This document shows positions 27,557 through 37,700 of a stretch of 64,000 nt of DNA, in pieces (positions within the stretch are counted from its first letter, which is position 1; each line of letters opens with the position of its first letter). The notes below the pieces were generated by a model. The model was not told where the DNA came from and did no database searches. It worked only from the letters and a program-made list of their open reading frames with translations. The stretch lies in NCBI GenBank assembly GCA_964355075.1, contig CAYHCF010000004.1, positions 103,874-167,873 of the forward strand. Direction: 5' to 3'. This DNA comes from B1 sp964355075 (GTDB lineage Bacteria > Bacteroidota > Bacteroidia > UKL13-3). A program made the position numbers and the translations under genes.

Positions 27557-28603
27557 CTATTCCTGCCAATCGGCGATAAACAAATTTGTATCCCGCGTTC
27601 CGCCATTATTTCGGTTGCTGGAAAAGATCAGTTTTTTACCATCAAAAGAAAACATAGGGAAGGCATTAAATAAACTCTCATTGGTAACACGTTCCAAACC
27701 TGTTCCATCCTCGTTCATCATATATAACTGAAAATCGTAGCCTTTTGCACTGTGGTGATTACTTGAGAAAATAATTTTTTTGCCGGAAGGATGGTAAAAG
27801 GGTGCCCAATTGGCTTTGCCCAAATGCGTTATTTGCTTTAAATCGCTGCCATCCACATTGCAGGTATAAATTTCCATATTGGTAGGTGCCACCAGGCCCT
27901 GAGCCAACAAATCTTTATAATCTTTTATTTCCTCCTCGCCATTTAAACGGGAAGCTCTGAACACCAATTTTTTTCCATCGGGTGAAAAGAAAGCACCTCC
28001 ATCATAACCAAGGCCAAAAGTGATTTGTTTTACGTTTTTACCATCCATATCCATGGTATAAAGGTCGAGATCACCATTTCGGGTACTGGTAAATACTATT
28101 TTATCCCCTTTCGGACTAACGGTTGCTTCAGCATCATAACCTGGTTCAGTAGTCAGTTGTTTTATTATTTTGCCCTTTTCATCGGCAACAAAAAGATCAA
28201 AATCAGGATAAATTGCCCATAGATACCTTTTTGAAGGCGGAGGATTTGGAGGACAATCCTTATTTCCTAAATGAGTTGATGCATATATGATTTGTTTGTT
28301 ACCGGGCATATAATAGCTACAGGTTGTGCGACCCATACCCGTGCTGATTAGTGGTGGGCGAACACTGGTATCCATTTTACCTTTGCTAAGGTTCATCATA
28401 AAAATCTGATCACAATTTAAGCCCCAGGCTTTATAATTACTTTGAAAGCAGATTTTTTTGTTATCAAAACTCCAATACCCTTCGGCATTATCTCCGCCAA
28501 AAGTTATTTGTTTAAGATTTTTGAGGTGGGGTTCACTGTTTTGGGTATATCCCTGTTGCAGGAAAAAGATAAAGGCAATTGAGAAAAATACTTTTTTTGA
28601 CAT
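27557..28603 (-). CDS. secreted TolB/PD40-type beta-propeller protein
   Basis: 348 residues with signal peptide (ending GYTQ at ~21). It has six or so PD40/WD40-like repeats with the core motifs ATVSPKGDKIVFTSTRNGDLDLY, AFFSPDGKKLVFRASR, PFYHPSGKKIIFSSN and FPMFSFDGKKLIFSSN. These are TolB-like propellers. A conserved block CPPNPPPSKRYLWAIYP interrupts one repeat. Bacteroidota proteins of this type are annotated as biopolymer-transport or Tol-related, but their function is mostly unproven. Located 94 bp from the haem-binding gene, same strand. Confidence 0.8.
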   Translation of the reverse strand: MSKKVFFSIAFIFFLQQGYTQNSEPHLKNLKQITFGGDNAEGYWSFDNKKICFQSNYKAWGLNCDQIFMMNLSKGKMDTSVRPPLISTGMGRTTCSYYMPGNKQIIYASTHLGNKDCPPNPPPSKRYLWAIYPDFDLFVADEKGKIIKQLTTEPGYDAEATVSPKGDKIVFTSTRNGDLDLYTMDMDGKNVKQITFGLGYDGGAFFSPDGKKLVFRASRLNGEEEIKDYKDLLAQGLVAPTNMEIYTCNVDGSDLKQITHLGKANWAPFYHPSGKKIIFSSNHHSAKGYDFQLYMMNEDGTGLERVTNESLFNAFPMFSFDGKKLIFSSNRNNGGTRDTNLFIADWQE

Positions 28604-28714
28604 ACAAAAAGGGTTAATTATAATTTGCTTTTAATGCCAGGTTAATCTCCCGGTTTTCTACTTCGGCAAATGTAGAATTATTTATTGATTTGATCCCTCT
28701 ATCTGTCTTTTTTT

Positions 28715-29113
28715 TTAATCCGGTTCAGGGTTGTTTTTTCGCTCACACAGAAAAGCAATTTCATTTGGGAGTCGTTTTATTTCTGAATGGTAAAAAATAT
28801 CATAGGCTCCCTGCATCGCCAATTTATAGTTTGTAGCAATGTTATATTCTGGAGCTAAAACCATCACCGGTATTTTCTCAGCAAACAAATTTACCAGTTC
28901 GAGAACTTTTCCGGCGTCAAAATTATCCATTGTCAGACCCGAAATAATTAAATCTGGTTTGTTGTATTTCAACTCATAATTAAGGTCGTGAACATTCTCT
29001 ATGCGTCGCAAAAAATAAAAAACCGGACTCAATTTCATTATTTTCTCAACCATTTTGATAATGGTTGGATTTGTCTCCACCAATAAGACCTTAATTTCCC
29101 AAAATGAATTCAT
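28715..29113 (-). CDS. receiver-like protein lacking the phospho-acceptor aspartate
   Basis: 132 residues with the alternating strand/helix pattern of a CheY-type receiver domain and nothing else. The acidic pair that binds Mg (usually EDD) is degenerate: VLLVETNP. The phospho-acceptor strand reads PDLIISGLTM, so the Asp of PDLILLD is Gly. VMVLAPEY corresponds to the strand bearing the switch Thr/Ser (here Ala). It therefore probably does not accept phosphate and is a pseudo-receiver or divergent scaffold. Standing alone 136 bp upstream of nothing in its strand but next to the EF-hand membrane gene, its partner is unknown. Confidence 0.65.
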   Translation of the reverse strand: MNSFWEIKVLLVETNPTIIKMVEKIMKLSPVFYFLRRIENVHDLNYELKYNKPDLIISGLTMDNFDAGKVLELVNLFAEKIPVMVLAPEYNIATNYKLAMQGAYDIFYHSEIKRLPNEIAFLCERKNNPEPD

Positions 29114-29249
29114 TTTTCTTGATTTGAAGTAAAAGTTTAAGTTATCAATTTCTTAAATAAGCCTGTTTATCTAGGTTGCGCTTTAATGCTGAACCCGATA
29201 ACCTGAACATATTTACTCAGTTAATTCAAATGAAGTGCCAGAAAGATAT

Positions 29250-31397
29250 TTAAATATGTATAAATCCATACTTCCATAAAAAATACAGGATGATACCTGC
29301 CAGTATGGATAGCGATATTATTACGGGCAAAAAAGGTCTTTTCTTCTTGGTGAAAGGATCATTCAAATTGATTTTAGCCCCTTTAGGCAACTCAGCTAAA
29401 TGGGTAAGTACATTGCCAAATTGAATATTTACAATGGCTCTTGCATTGATTGCCCAACCATTTGCATTAAGTATGGGCGCCAGATTGCGTTTTCTCAGTT
29501 TCAGATAGGCCATAATCATGGAAGGACCCGAAATAAGTAAAATAATCCCCAATAAAGCAAAAGGCATTTTCCACCAGATCAGGCCTAAAAACCCTGCAAC
29601 AAAAGAGGCTATAATCGAACCTATGGCACCAAAAGCCAGACCAATGGCAGCAAATATCCCTACAAATTTCCCTATATCAAAAGGTTGTACCGGTGGTTTT
29701 GGTTGTACTGAAGGTTCTACTTTTTTGGGAAACTCCTCAATACTTTTTGTGGCACTTTCTGTAACTTTATCATCCTGTGCGGCGGCCACTTTATTTATTT
29801 GTGTTTCGATGAATTGTGAAACTTTGCGGTAAGGTGACCAAAACGCCTGGCGGATACTGATGGGATTATCTATTATTTTTACAACTGTTGTATCCCAATC
29901 CAAACCATTTCGGTCGTAAAACAGGGCATTTCTTCCTACAATTAAATTATCGATATCGCCATTGGTCAGCGCGGCAACAATGGTCATTTTTTCATCTGTT
30001 TTTCTTGAAACACACTCACAATACAATAAGAACATACCACTAAAAGATGCCATCGACGTATGTTTGGCCATATCATTCACTTTTATGCAAAGGTTGCAAC
30101 TTCGCTGATCAATGTAGAGTGTGCCTGCCTGAAAAATAGCCTTTGATCCCGGTGAATAAAAATCGTAAAAGGTTACAAAGTTCTTCAAAAGCTTAAACAA
30201 ATCCTTATGATAGCGCACCAATTGATCCACCTTAATAATATGATTGGCCTCCTGCTCCAGTGCTTTATCCTGTTCAATGAGTGATTTCAATTGTTCTATC
30301 TGTCCACCAGCTAATATTTCCTGAATACGGTCCAAACCCAAGGGTTCAACAGGTTCTCCCTCCTTTTCTTCTTTCCAGTTTACGAAGGCTGTAAAAACTT
30401 CTGAAATCCGGTTCCATTCGTGTTCAGTCAGGTACTCCTTGCCGACAAATAAATTGGAAGCGACTAAACCATTAAATTCGTTTATCTTATTTTCCCATGC
30501 CGGATTGATACCCGAATAAAGCGGTAATAATTTTTCGGAATCAATTTTTGCCAAAGGGTAGCTTGCTATTTCATCCAAACAGGTCGTAAGATTATTAGAA
30601 GTTATCGCTTCTATCCTTGCAAGCTGGAGATTCAACAGCCCGGTTGATGTTGGATCGAAAGCCGACAAACGTGAGCGGAGGAAAAAATCCGCTACTTTTG
30701 ACCGGATGGCACAATAACTTAAGTAGGCGTTTTCTGTTTGATCCCCAAAAGGCAGAATATTGGCAATGTTCAAATCTTTCTTTGCCATCCATGCCACTAA
30801 TTTTTCAGCATTTTCAACAAAACTATTTACCTGTTCTAAAGAAATACCCGCTTTGCCACTTCGGTCTGTGGAAGAACCCACGCAAATCATGATCTCCTGA
30901 ATCAGCTTAATCAGGTCACTGTTTCCGGCAGTATCTTCGGTAATAATACCATCTCCATTAAATCGGGAAGCCGAAAAAATAGCTTCGATGTTTGATGTTT
31001 CATCAACAGAAATAGTCGTTGCATGCGCCTTACCCAAATTCTTTAAAATAGTTTTTGCCGAAGAAAGCAATATTTTACCTTCTTCGGTTTGATCGTTAAT
31101 CGCTGATAACGACAGGCTGTTGTCTTGTTTTAAGAGGTCATCCGGATTTTTTATTACTGAAATAATCCAGTTTACCGCTTCCAATATTTCGGGAACCCGA
31201 ATCTGATTATCATTATCCTTATCAATTAATCCGAGCGTTTTGGAGTCAATTTCAAGCCCATTAACCGGACAACTAAGGACGGTCCAGAGTTTCTGATCCA
31301 ATTCACTTAAATGCATCAGGTCGGCACCCGAATCTAAATTAACGCGTTTAACTCCTCCAACGGTAGAGAAATTCCAGGTATGATTGCTGTTTTTCAT
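29250..31397 (-). CDS. uncharacterised EF-hand-containing membrane protein
   Basis: 715 residues from the ATG at 31397 (MKNSNHTWNF); an upstream in-frame ATG at 31481 would add 28 residues and seems less likely. Residues 59-70, DKDNDNQIRVPE, are a perfect EF-hand loop (Asp1, Asp3, Asp5, Ile8, Glu12). A second, degenerate site, FNGDGIITED, lies ~95 residues on. The middle is helical and soluble. Towards the C-terminus there are three hydrophobic stretches (~580-650: GIFAAIGLAFGAIGSIIASF, FALLGIILLISGPSMIMAYL) and a final one at ~695-712. So: a calcium-binding-like cytoplasmic or periplasmic domain with a C-terminal membrane anchor. I do not recognise the family. Confidence 0.6.
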   Translation of the reverse strand: MKNSNHTWNFSTVGGVKRVNLDSGADLMHLSELDQKLWTVLSCPVNGLEIDSKTLGLIDKDNDNQIRVPEILEAVNWIISVIKNPDDLLKQDNSLSLSAINDQTEEGKILLSSAKTILKNLGKAHATTISVDETSNIEAIFSASRFNGDGIITEDTAGNSDLIKLIQEIMICVGSSTDRSGKAGISLEQVNSFVENAEKLVAWMAKKDLNIANILPFGDQTENAYLSYCAIRSKVADFFLRSRLSAFDPTSTGLLNLQLARIEAITSNNLTTCLDEIASYPLAKIDSEKLLPLYSGINPAWENKINEFNGLVASNLFVGKEYLTEHEWNRISEVFTAFVNWKEEKEGEPVEPLGLDRIQEILAGGQIEQLKSLIEQDKALEQEANHIIKVDQLVRYHKDLFKLLKNFVTFYDFYSPGSKAIFQAGTLYIDQRSCNLCIKVNDMAKHTSMASFSGMFLLYCECVSRKTDEKMTIVAALTNGDIDNLIVGRNALFYDRNGLDWDTTVVKIIDNPISIRQAFWSPYRKVSQFIETQINKVAAAQDDKVTESATKSIEEFPKKVEPSVQPKPPVQPFDIGKFVGIFAAIGLAFGAIGSIIASFVAGFLGLIWWKMPFALLGIILLISGPSMIMAYLKLRKRNLAPILNANGWAINARAIVNIQFGNVLTHLAELPKGAKINLNDPFTKKKRPFLPVIISLSILAGIILYFLWKYGFIHI

Positions 31398-31560
31398 ATC
31401 ATTGAATTTTAACCAATATTCAATGATAGGTTTGTTTGGAGAAATTTGAAACTTTGATTTTAAAAAAGTGAAACTATTCACTTAAGGACATGGTTCATTT
31501 AACTCAATGCAATGATTAGACTAATTCAAAAAACCATTCAGCAATTTTTCGCCTGCAATT

Positions 31561-34500
31561 TTACTGCCTGAACATAATGGGATAACATAACCTGCTTCCC
31601 TCTATACCTGAAATAATAAAGTAATAGAGACCCTCACTCCATTCCGATACATCAAATACTTCCTGTTGCAGCTTAGTATCCGGCAACCATTTTTTGAGCA
31701 CTTTGCCATCAAGAGAATAGAGCGAAAGCGCGTTGATTTGTATTCCTGCGGTCTTTTTTACCAGGGTGATCATTCCGGAAGTGGGATTTGGATAGATTTC
31801 AAAATCACCTGTGTTTGAATACTTAGCCAAACCGGTACTTATATTGGCACTCATCACATTTGAATAAATGGGTGTAAGGCTTGAAATGGAATCATAAGGA
31901 TAGCAAATAAAGCCATTTAAGGATAGCAGATATTTGTTTGAACCGGTGGCAGGGAAGGAATCGATATAATTGGTGTCATTTTGATTTGCCATCCCTATGC
32001 CGGAATAAGCGGAACCATTCGTGCTTCTTAAAACAACAAGGTTGGCTGCACTTTTGCCCACGTATTTACTCCAGCTTAAATTAACCCTGCCCGCCAATAC
32101 CGTTGCTGCTCCCAATATGGGTTTATGAAGCGTTTGTCCTGCCGAAACCTGATTACAACTGTCCACTGCCTTAAGCTGGTAGAATTTATTGCTTGTACAG
32201 GTTAAAGTAACAGGATCAATCAATATTGAGTTTGCCTGAAAAGGAACACTGTCGAGGAGCACAAAGGGTCCGCTTGCTGAAGCCGATTTGAACACATAGT
32301 AGCGTGCAGTTCCTTTTCCTGAGGTTTTATTCCAGATTATTCTTGCCTTGCCGCTTGTTGAATCCATGCTTACTCCACAAATTTGCTCATAGTTATATAC
32401 GGATCGCGTTAGTACGGTTGATGAGCCCAAATAGGTGCATTGGTTTGCATCTACTACATATACAGATATAGTGCCTCCGGATAAACCGGTGGCTTTGCTT
32501 CCATATTGAATCGGCGTTGTTTGCCAGCTGATCACAAAAGGGGCTGTTCCTCCGCTTACACTCATTTCTGCTGTTCCATCTTTTTTCCCCAGACAACTTT
32601 CGTCCTTTTTAGCTATCTGAACCAGCTGAATCGGGGCGGGTTGGTTCAGGTTATATTGAACCGATCCGATGCATTGGTTTGAGTCTTTCACGTAAAATAA
32701 ATAAGTGCCTGCCAGTAAATTTGAATGCTCATATATGCTGTCGAAAATGCCTCCCGTTTTTTTGTACGTATAAGGAGGAATTCCATTCTCCGGAACAAGT
32801 AAAATTCTGCCATCTCCATCCCCGTTGCATTTAATGGCATTGCTCAAGATGGCATGAAGTATTATGGGTGCAGGTTGCGTAATACTTAACAGAACCGAAT
32901 CTTTTTGCTGCAGAGAATCTTTGGCATAAATCCAATAATTACCCGCAGGTAAATGATCGAAACTTCCGGAACTCTGGTAAGAATTGTTCCCAATTTTATA
33001 TTGAACCGGATTAAAATAATTGCTGACATTTACCATCAAAGACCCTGCTGAATCCCCATAACAGGTATTTCCTTTTATTGAAAGCAGATTGATTTTGAGC
33101 GGTCTTATTTCAACGGTATCCACAAATTCTGTTGGACCACAAGGACTTCCCGGAAGGAGTTTAATTCTGAACTTGCCTGGCTTGTTAAATACATAAAAAG
33201 AAATACTATCGGCAGGAATGGTACAATAAACATTGCTTGCCGGTGCCGTTTCTATTTGCCACTGGGTTAGTGTACTGTTTATATACACATTATTGGATAC
33301 CTGGTATGCAAGCCGGTAGGTGCGGTTTGCCAACTGTGTTTTCAGAATTTGCAAGGCAGGAGCTTCTGTACTTGTTATAAAAGTATAGGCGGTAAGCGTC
33401 CGGTTTGGAAATGGACAATCGCGGGTTTGAAACGAAATGACTGAAGTATAATTTCTGTTTAAAGCGGCATTTAAGGGCATGGTCCAGGTTAATTTGAAAC
33501 TATCCTGCCGGGGTCCGTTAATGGAACGGGTGGCGTAATTATATAATCGTAAAAAATTGGAACCTGGAAGACCGGGTAAAATAATATTATTGGGAGCTCC
33601 CCAACTACCCCAAAAATAGGTGGTATCAGCGGGCGAACTGCTCTTGGCTACCAGAATTTCCGTAAAGGTCTGTCCCGGACAGAGCTTGAAAAGCTTCCCA
33701 TCATACCCCGGACTCCCCTTTGGGGCTCCAAGGGAATCATAGGAGGCGAAACTCAGATCGGCACTTATGCCGGTATTAACGGAATGAATCTGCATATCCC
33801 GGCGGGTTATCCCGGCAATTTCAGGAACACCCAATGCATTTTTCTTCCATTGAGTTATTTCAATTGCAAGACTCGACACGAAAGTACTTACAGACCTGAA
33901 ACGGATATTTCCATTTACCTGATTTACATTCATTCCCAGCGTGGCATTAATTAAAAAAGGAAAAGTTGCCGCATTATAGGGATAGGCATAAGGAGCCGTA
34001 ACACCTCTGTCGGTTAGTGCTGGAGCACTGGCATAAGATAATGAATCTCCGTCAGGATCAACAGCCCCCACATTATAAATCACCTCGCGGTTAGCTGAAT
34101 ACATAACTACGGGATCATTTGTAAACCACGGAGATGAATTACAAGGACTCAAACAACGGTTTATGATCGCTTCGGTATAAAAGGGTAAAGTACCCGCATT
34201 CATCAGGGAGGCATTATTTGGGTTACGACAACAGGTGGAATAACCCAAACTCACCATACAACAGCCGGCTGGTATTGCGTTTAGGTTAATATTTCCCTGA
34301 AAAGTGTAAACTTCGTATCCGGGAGTAGCTGCACCGGGGGATCGGGTTCCGCAATTTGAACAAATAGAAGTTGAACATAACTGAATCACATCAAAACCAC
34401 TGATCGCAAGAACTACAGTTATATTTTGTGTTCCAAATACGGTACCGTTGCAGGCGCCGCCAACACCTGTAATTTTAATAGGCATTGAACAGGATGAACT

Positions 34501-34734
34501 CAACGCAGTTGGGCAATTTGCACATAACTGAGCACCGGAGCAATCTCTAAAAAGTTTAAGGGTAACCTGGTAAACTCCGGGTGTAGCTGTGCATTGGTAA
34601 CTGATATCGGAACCAACCACATTTGCAGTAAAACTTCTATTCGTCGTTATCAATAAAACAATTAATACGGAAATTTTTTGCCACAATCCCAATGCCTTTT
34701 TTAGCTCAGGGTTTTTGTAAAAATTCATTTTCAT
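31561..34734 (-). CDS. large T9SS-secreted surface protein with SprB-like repeats (paralogue 2)
   Basis: 1057 residues. A signal anchor at the N-terminus is followed by an extracellular N-domain rich in Cys pairs (SYQCTATPGVYQVTLKLFRD, CCMVSLGYSTCCRN). Three SprB-like repeats occur at ~558, ~635 and ~715 (CYGDSAGSLMV, CNGDGDGRILLV, CLGKKDGTAEMSVSGG). A T9SS type A domain closes it at ~978-1057 (GDFEIYPNPTSGMITLVKKT). SprB repeats are found in gliding adhesins and other giant Bacteroidota surface proteins. It is the downstream member of a tandem pair with the next gene (34793-38185): N-domain, repeats and C-terminus align closely. Confidence 0.8.
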   Translation of the reverse strand: MKMNFYKNPELKKALGLWQKISVLIVLLITTNRSFTANVVGSDISYQCTATPGVYQVTLKLFRDCSGAQLCANCPTALSSSCSMPIKITGVGGACNGTVFGTQNITVVLAISGFDVIQLCSTSICSNCGTRSPGAATPGYEVYTFQGNINLNAIPAGCCMVSLGYSTCCRNPNNASLMNAGTLPFYTEAIINRCLSPCNSSPWFTNDPVVMYSANREVIYNVGAVDPDGDSLSYASAPALTDRGVTAPYAYPYNAATFPFLINATLGMNVNQVNGNIRFRSVSTFVSSLAIEITQWKKNALGVPEIAGITRRDMQIHSVNTGISADLSFASYDSLGAPKGSPGYDGKLFKLCPGQTFTEILVAKSSSPADTTYFWGSWGAPNNIILPGLPGSNFLRLYNYATRSINGPRQDSFKLTWTMPLNAALNRNYTSVISFQTRDCPFPNRTLTAYTFITSTEAPALQILKTQLANRTYRLAYQVSNNVYINSTLTQWQIETAPASNVYCTIPADSISFYVFNKPGKFRIKLLPGSPCGPTEFVDTVEIRPLKINLLSIKGNTCYGDSAGSLMVNVSNYFNPVQYKIGNNSYQSSGSFDHLPAGNYWIYAKDSLQQKDSVLLSITQPAPIILHAILSNAIKCNGDGDGRILLVPENGIPPYTYKKTGGIFDSIYEHSNLLAGTYLFYVKDSNQCIGSVQYNLNQPAPIQLVQIAKKDESCLGKKDGTAEMSVSGGTAPFVISWQTTPIQYGSKATGLSGGTISVYVVDANQCTYLGSSTVLTRSVYNYEQICGVSMDSTSGKARIIWNKTSGKGTARYYVFKSASASGPFVLLDSVPFQANSILIDPVTLTCTSNKFYQLKAVDSCNQVSAGQTLHKPILGAATVLAGRVNLSWSKYVGKSAANLVVLRSTNGSAYSGIGMANQNDTNYIDSFPATGSNKYLLSLNGFICYPYDSISSLTPIYSNVMSANISTGLAKYSNTGDFEIYPNPTSGMITLVKKTAGIQINALSLYSLDGKVLKKWLPDTKLQQEVFDVSEWSEGLYYFIISGIEGSRLCYPIMFRQ

Positions 34735-34744
34735 GTTTTGAGTA

Positions 34745-34792
34745 TTTACTTATTCAAAGTTATTCATCTTTTTCCGTCTTTATCATCTTTTT
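34745..34792. repeat. short tandem T-rich repeat between the two paralogous surface-protein genes
   Basis: The 58-bp gap holds several near copies of an ATCTTTTT-like unit (for example TTCATCTTTTTCCGTCTTT then ATCATCTTTTTTCATCTTT). It is close to the stop codon of the upstream paralogue. It is too short and irregular to call a terminator, though the T-rich plus-strand sequence means A-rich RNA on the coding strand. Confidence 0.35.
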
Positions 34793-37700
34793 TCATCTTT
34801 CAATAATCAAAGGAAATACCAGGTGAGTTCCATCCATCCTGCTTAGGATCAGTTGATACATGCCCTCACTCCATTCCGATACATCAAAAACTTCCTGTTG
34901 CAGTTTAGTATCCGGTTTCCATTTTTTGAGTACTTTACCATCAAGAGAATAGAGTAAAAGCTCATTGATTTGGATTCCTGCAGTCTTTTTTACTAAGGTA
35001 ATTATTCCGGTAGCAGGGTTTGGATAGATTTCAAAATCGCTGCTGTTTGAATACTTAGCCAAGCCTATATTGATATTGGCATGCATCACATTTGAATAAA
35101 TGGGTGTAAGGTTTGAAACTGAATCATAAGGATGGCAATTGTTAGTGCTAATCAACTCAATGAGGTATTGGTTTGATCCGATTACAGGAAACGAATCTAT
35201 AAAAGAACTATCGCTTGCATTTAGCGATTTTAACAAAATATAGGCGGAACCATTTGCACGCTTCCAAACCAATTGGTTCAGGCTGCTTGTGCCCACATAT
35301 CGGGTCCAGTTTAATTTCACCCTGCCCGCCAAAACAAGGGCTGAACCCAGCATAGGTCTGTGAACTAAACTGCCTGATGATACCTGGTTACAGCTATCCC
35401 TGACGATTAGGCGATAAAATTTATTGCTCGCTGGAGTTAAGGAAACCGGATCAACACATACCGATGCTGAAGAAAATGGAATGCTATCCAATAAACTAAA
35501 TGGACCTGTTGCTGAACCGGACTTGAACACAAAATATTTTGCTATACCCACATAAGCAGTTTTATTCCAGATTATTTTTGCTTTGCCGCTTATTGAATCA
35601 ATGCTTACTCCACAAATTTGCTCATTGTTGTAAACGATTTGGGTACTCACAAAAACAGAATCATTCAATAAACATTGATTGCTATCGGTAATGGTATATT
35701 TAAGGAATCCTGAGCCCAAATTGCCTGCTTTATTTCCGGTTTGAACAGGGCTGCTTTGCCAATGAACAGAATAAGGAGGAGTGCCCCCGTTTATAACAAT
35801 ATCTACAGAAGCATCCTTTTTACCGGGACAACTTTCTTTTATGAGGTTAAAAAAACAACTGAAAGGCAAGGGCTGGCCTAAAATTACCTGAATAGTTGCC
35901 AAACATTGATTGGAATCTTTGGTGCTTATCGTATAATTTCCGGCTGTTAAATTCGAAAACTGATTATTGGTTGAATATCCGGTATTTCCCAGTTTATACT
36001 GATAAGGAGGAACTCCACCAAATGCCGTAACCCTTATCATTCCATTCTGATCGCCATGGCATTTCAGGTTCACGGTTTCTGCGGTACAGTAAAACTGCGC
36101 CTGGTTCAAAATAATATTTTCACTTGCCCGGCAGCCCAATGAATCTTTTGCAGTAAACCAGATGGAACCCACTTTCAGGTTATTAAAGGTATCATTCGTT
36201 TGAAACGGTGAATTTTCTATCCGGTATTGCAGGGGTGGAATTCCATTGTTAAGACCTAAAACCAGCATGCCATTGGAATCGTTTGTGCAACTTGGATTTC
36301 TTTGGGTCAAAATTGCAAGGGAAACCGAATTGGCCGGCTGCGTTAGATTTATATACAGGGTATCCCGGGTGTTCAAACTATCTTTCCCAATTATTCTAAA
36401 ACTGCCGGCTTTCAAATTGGCAAAGGTGTCTTTTGCCCCATAAACGCCACTATTGATACGATATAAAACGGGAGCTACACCTCCCATAAATTTTACGATA
36501 ATCAATCCGGAACTATCCCCTTTGCAAGAAATATTTTTCGATTGAACCAAACCCATTCCTGCGTTATTGACATTCACATAATCTTCAAACAAAACAATCC
36601 CGCAATTAAAACTCAGGTTCAACCTCAGTTTGTAATTTCCGCCTGAACCAAAAGTATAAGAGTTGATGCTATCGCTATTGATGCTGGTAAACGTATTGCT
36701 ACCCGGCGAAGTTTCTATTTGCCATTGGGTAAATAACGGATTATTGGCATCGCTACTGATTCGGGTATAAGTGAATTTTCTTTTTAGTAAGTCCAGTTTA
36801 AATTTATTAATGATTACAAATGGTTTGGCACGAACAAAAATACCTCCTCCATAATCTGTTCTGCCCATTAGCGGGCATCTCCGGTCGTTGGCTTTGAGCA
36901 GATATAAATACGGCAGGTTGCTGATATTTGAATCCACCGGGGTCCAGCATAATTGGAAAGAATCTTGTCTGGGTCCGACTATTGCACGTGAGGAGGCTGA
37001 ATATAACCGGGTAAAAGTCATACCCAAAGCGGATAAGGGATAATGTGTATTCAGGCTTAAATCGGTCGTGTCTGTGAGATCTATATCGGTAGCGGCAAAA
37101 GTTCTACAGAAAGTTTGCCCGGCACAAATCGTATCAATCATATTATTGCCACTGATTAAGATTCCATTTTGATTATATTTACTGATCACCGGAGGATTGT
37201 TTCCTCCCCCGGAATTTGAGGTCAAAATTCCTTCTCTTCGTGTCATTCCCATCAATATGGGTGAATTTCCGTTTCTTTTCCATTGGTAAACATCAATAAT
37301 TAATGGATTAGAAAAAGTGCCTGCCGAAATAAAACATAGTGTACCCGTTATCTGATTAAAATTAATTCCATAAGGTGCCGCTTGCGGTGGATATGGGTTG
37401 GGAAAGCCCAAGTATGGGAATGGTGCAGTAGGAGAATAAGGAGGAATATAATTTGCAGGAGAATTCGGCCCTCCAAAAATGGGTCCCAAAACATAACTCA
37501 GGGAATCTCCATCGGGATCAACGGCACCTAAATTAATATTTTGGCTCATCCCTGCTGCAACAACATTTACTGGATCGTTGGTAAAAATTGGAGAACTATT
37601 GCAGGGTATTGCGCAACGGTTAATAATCATTTCATTATAGAGACTAGTTGAAAGAACATTAAATATTGGACTTATTCCCGCACTTCTGCAACAGGATGTA

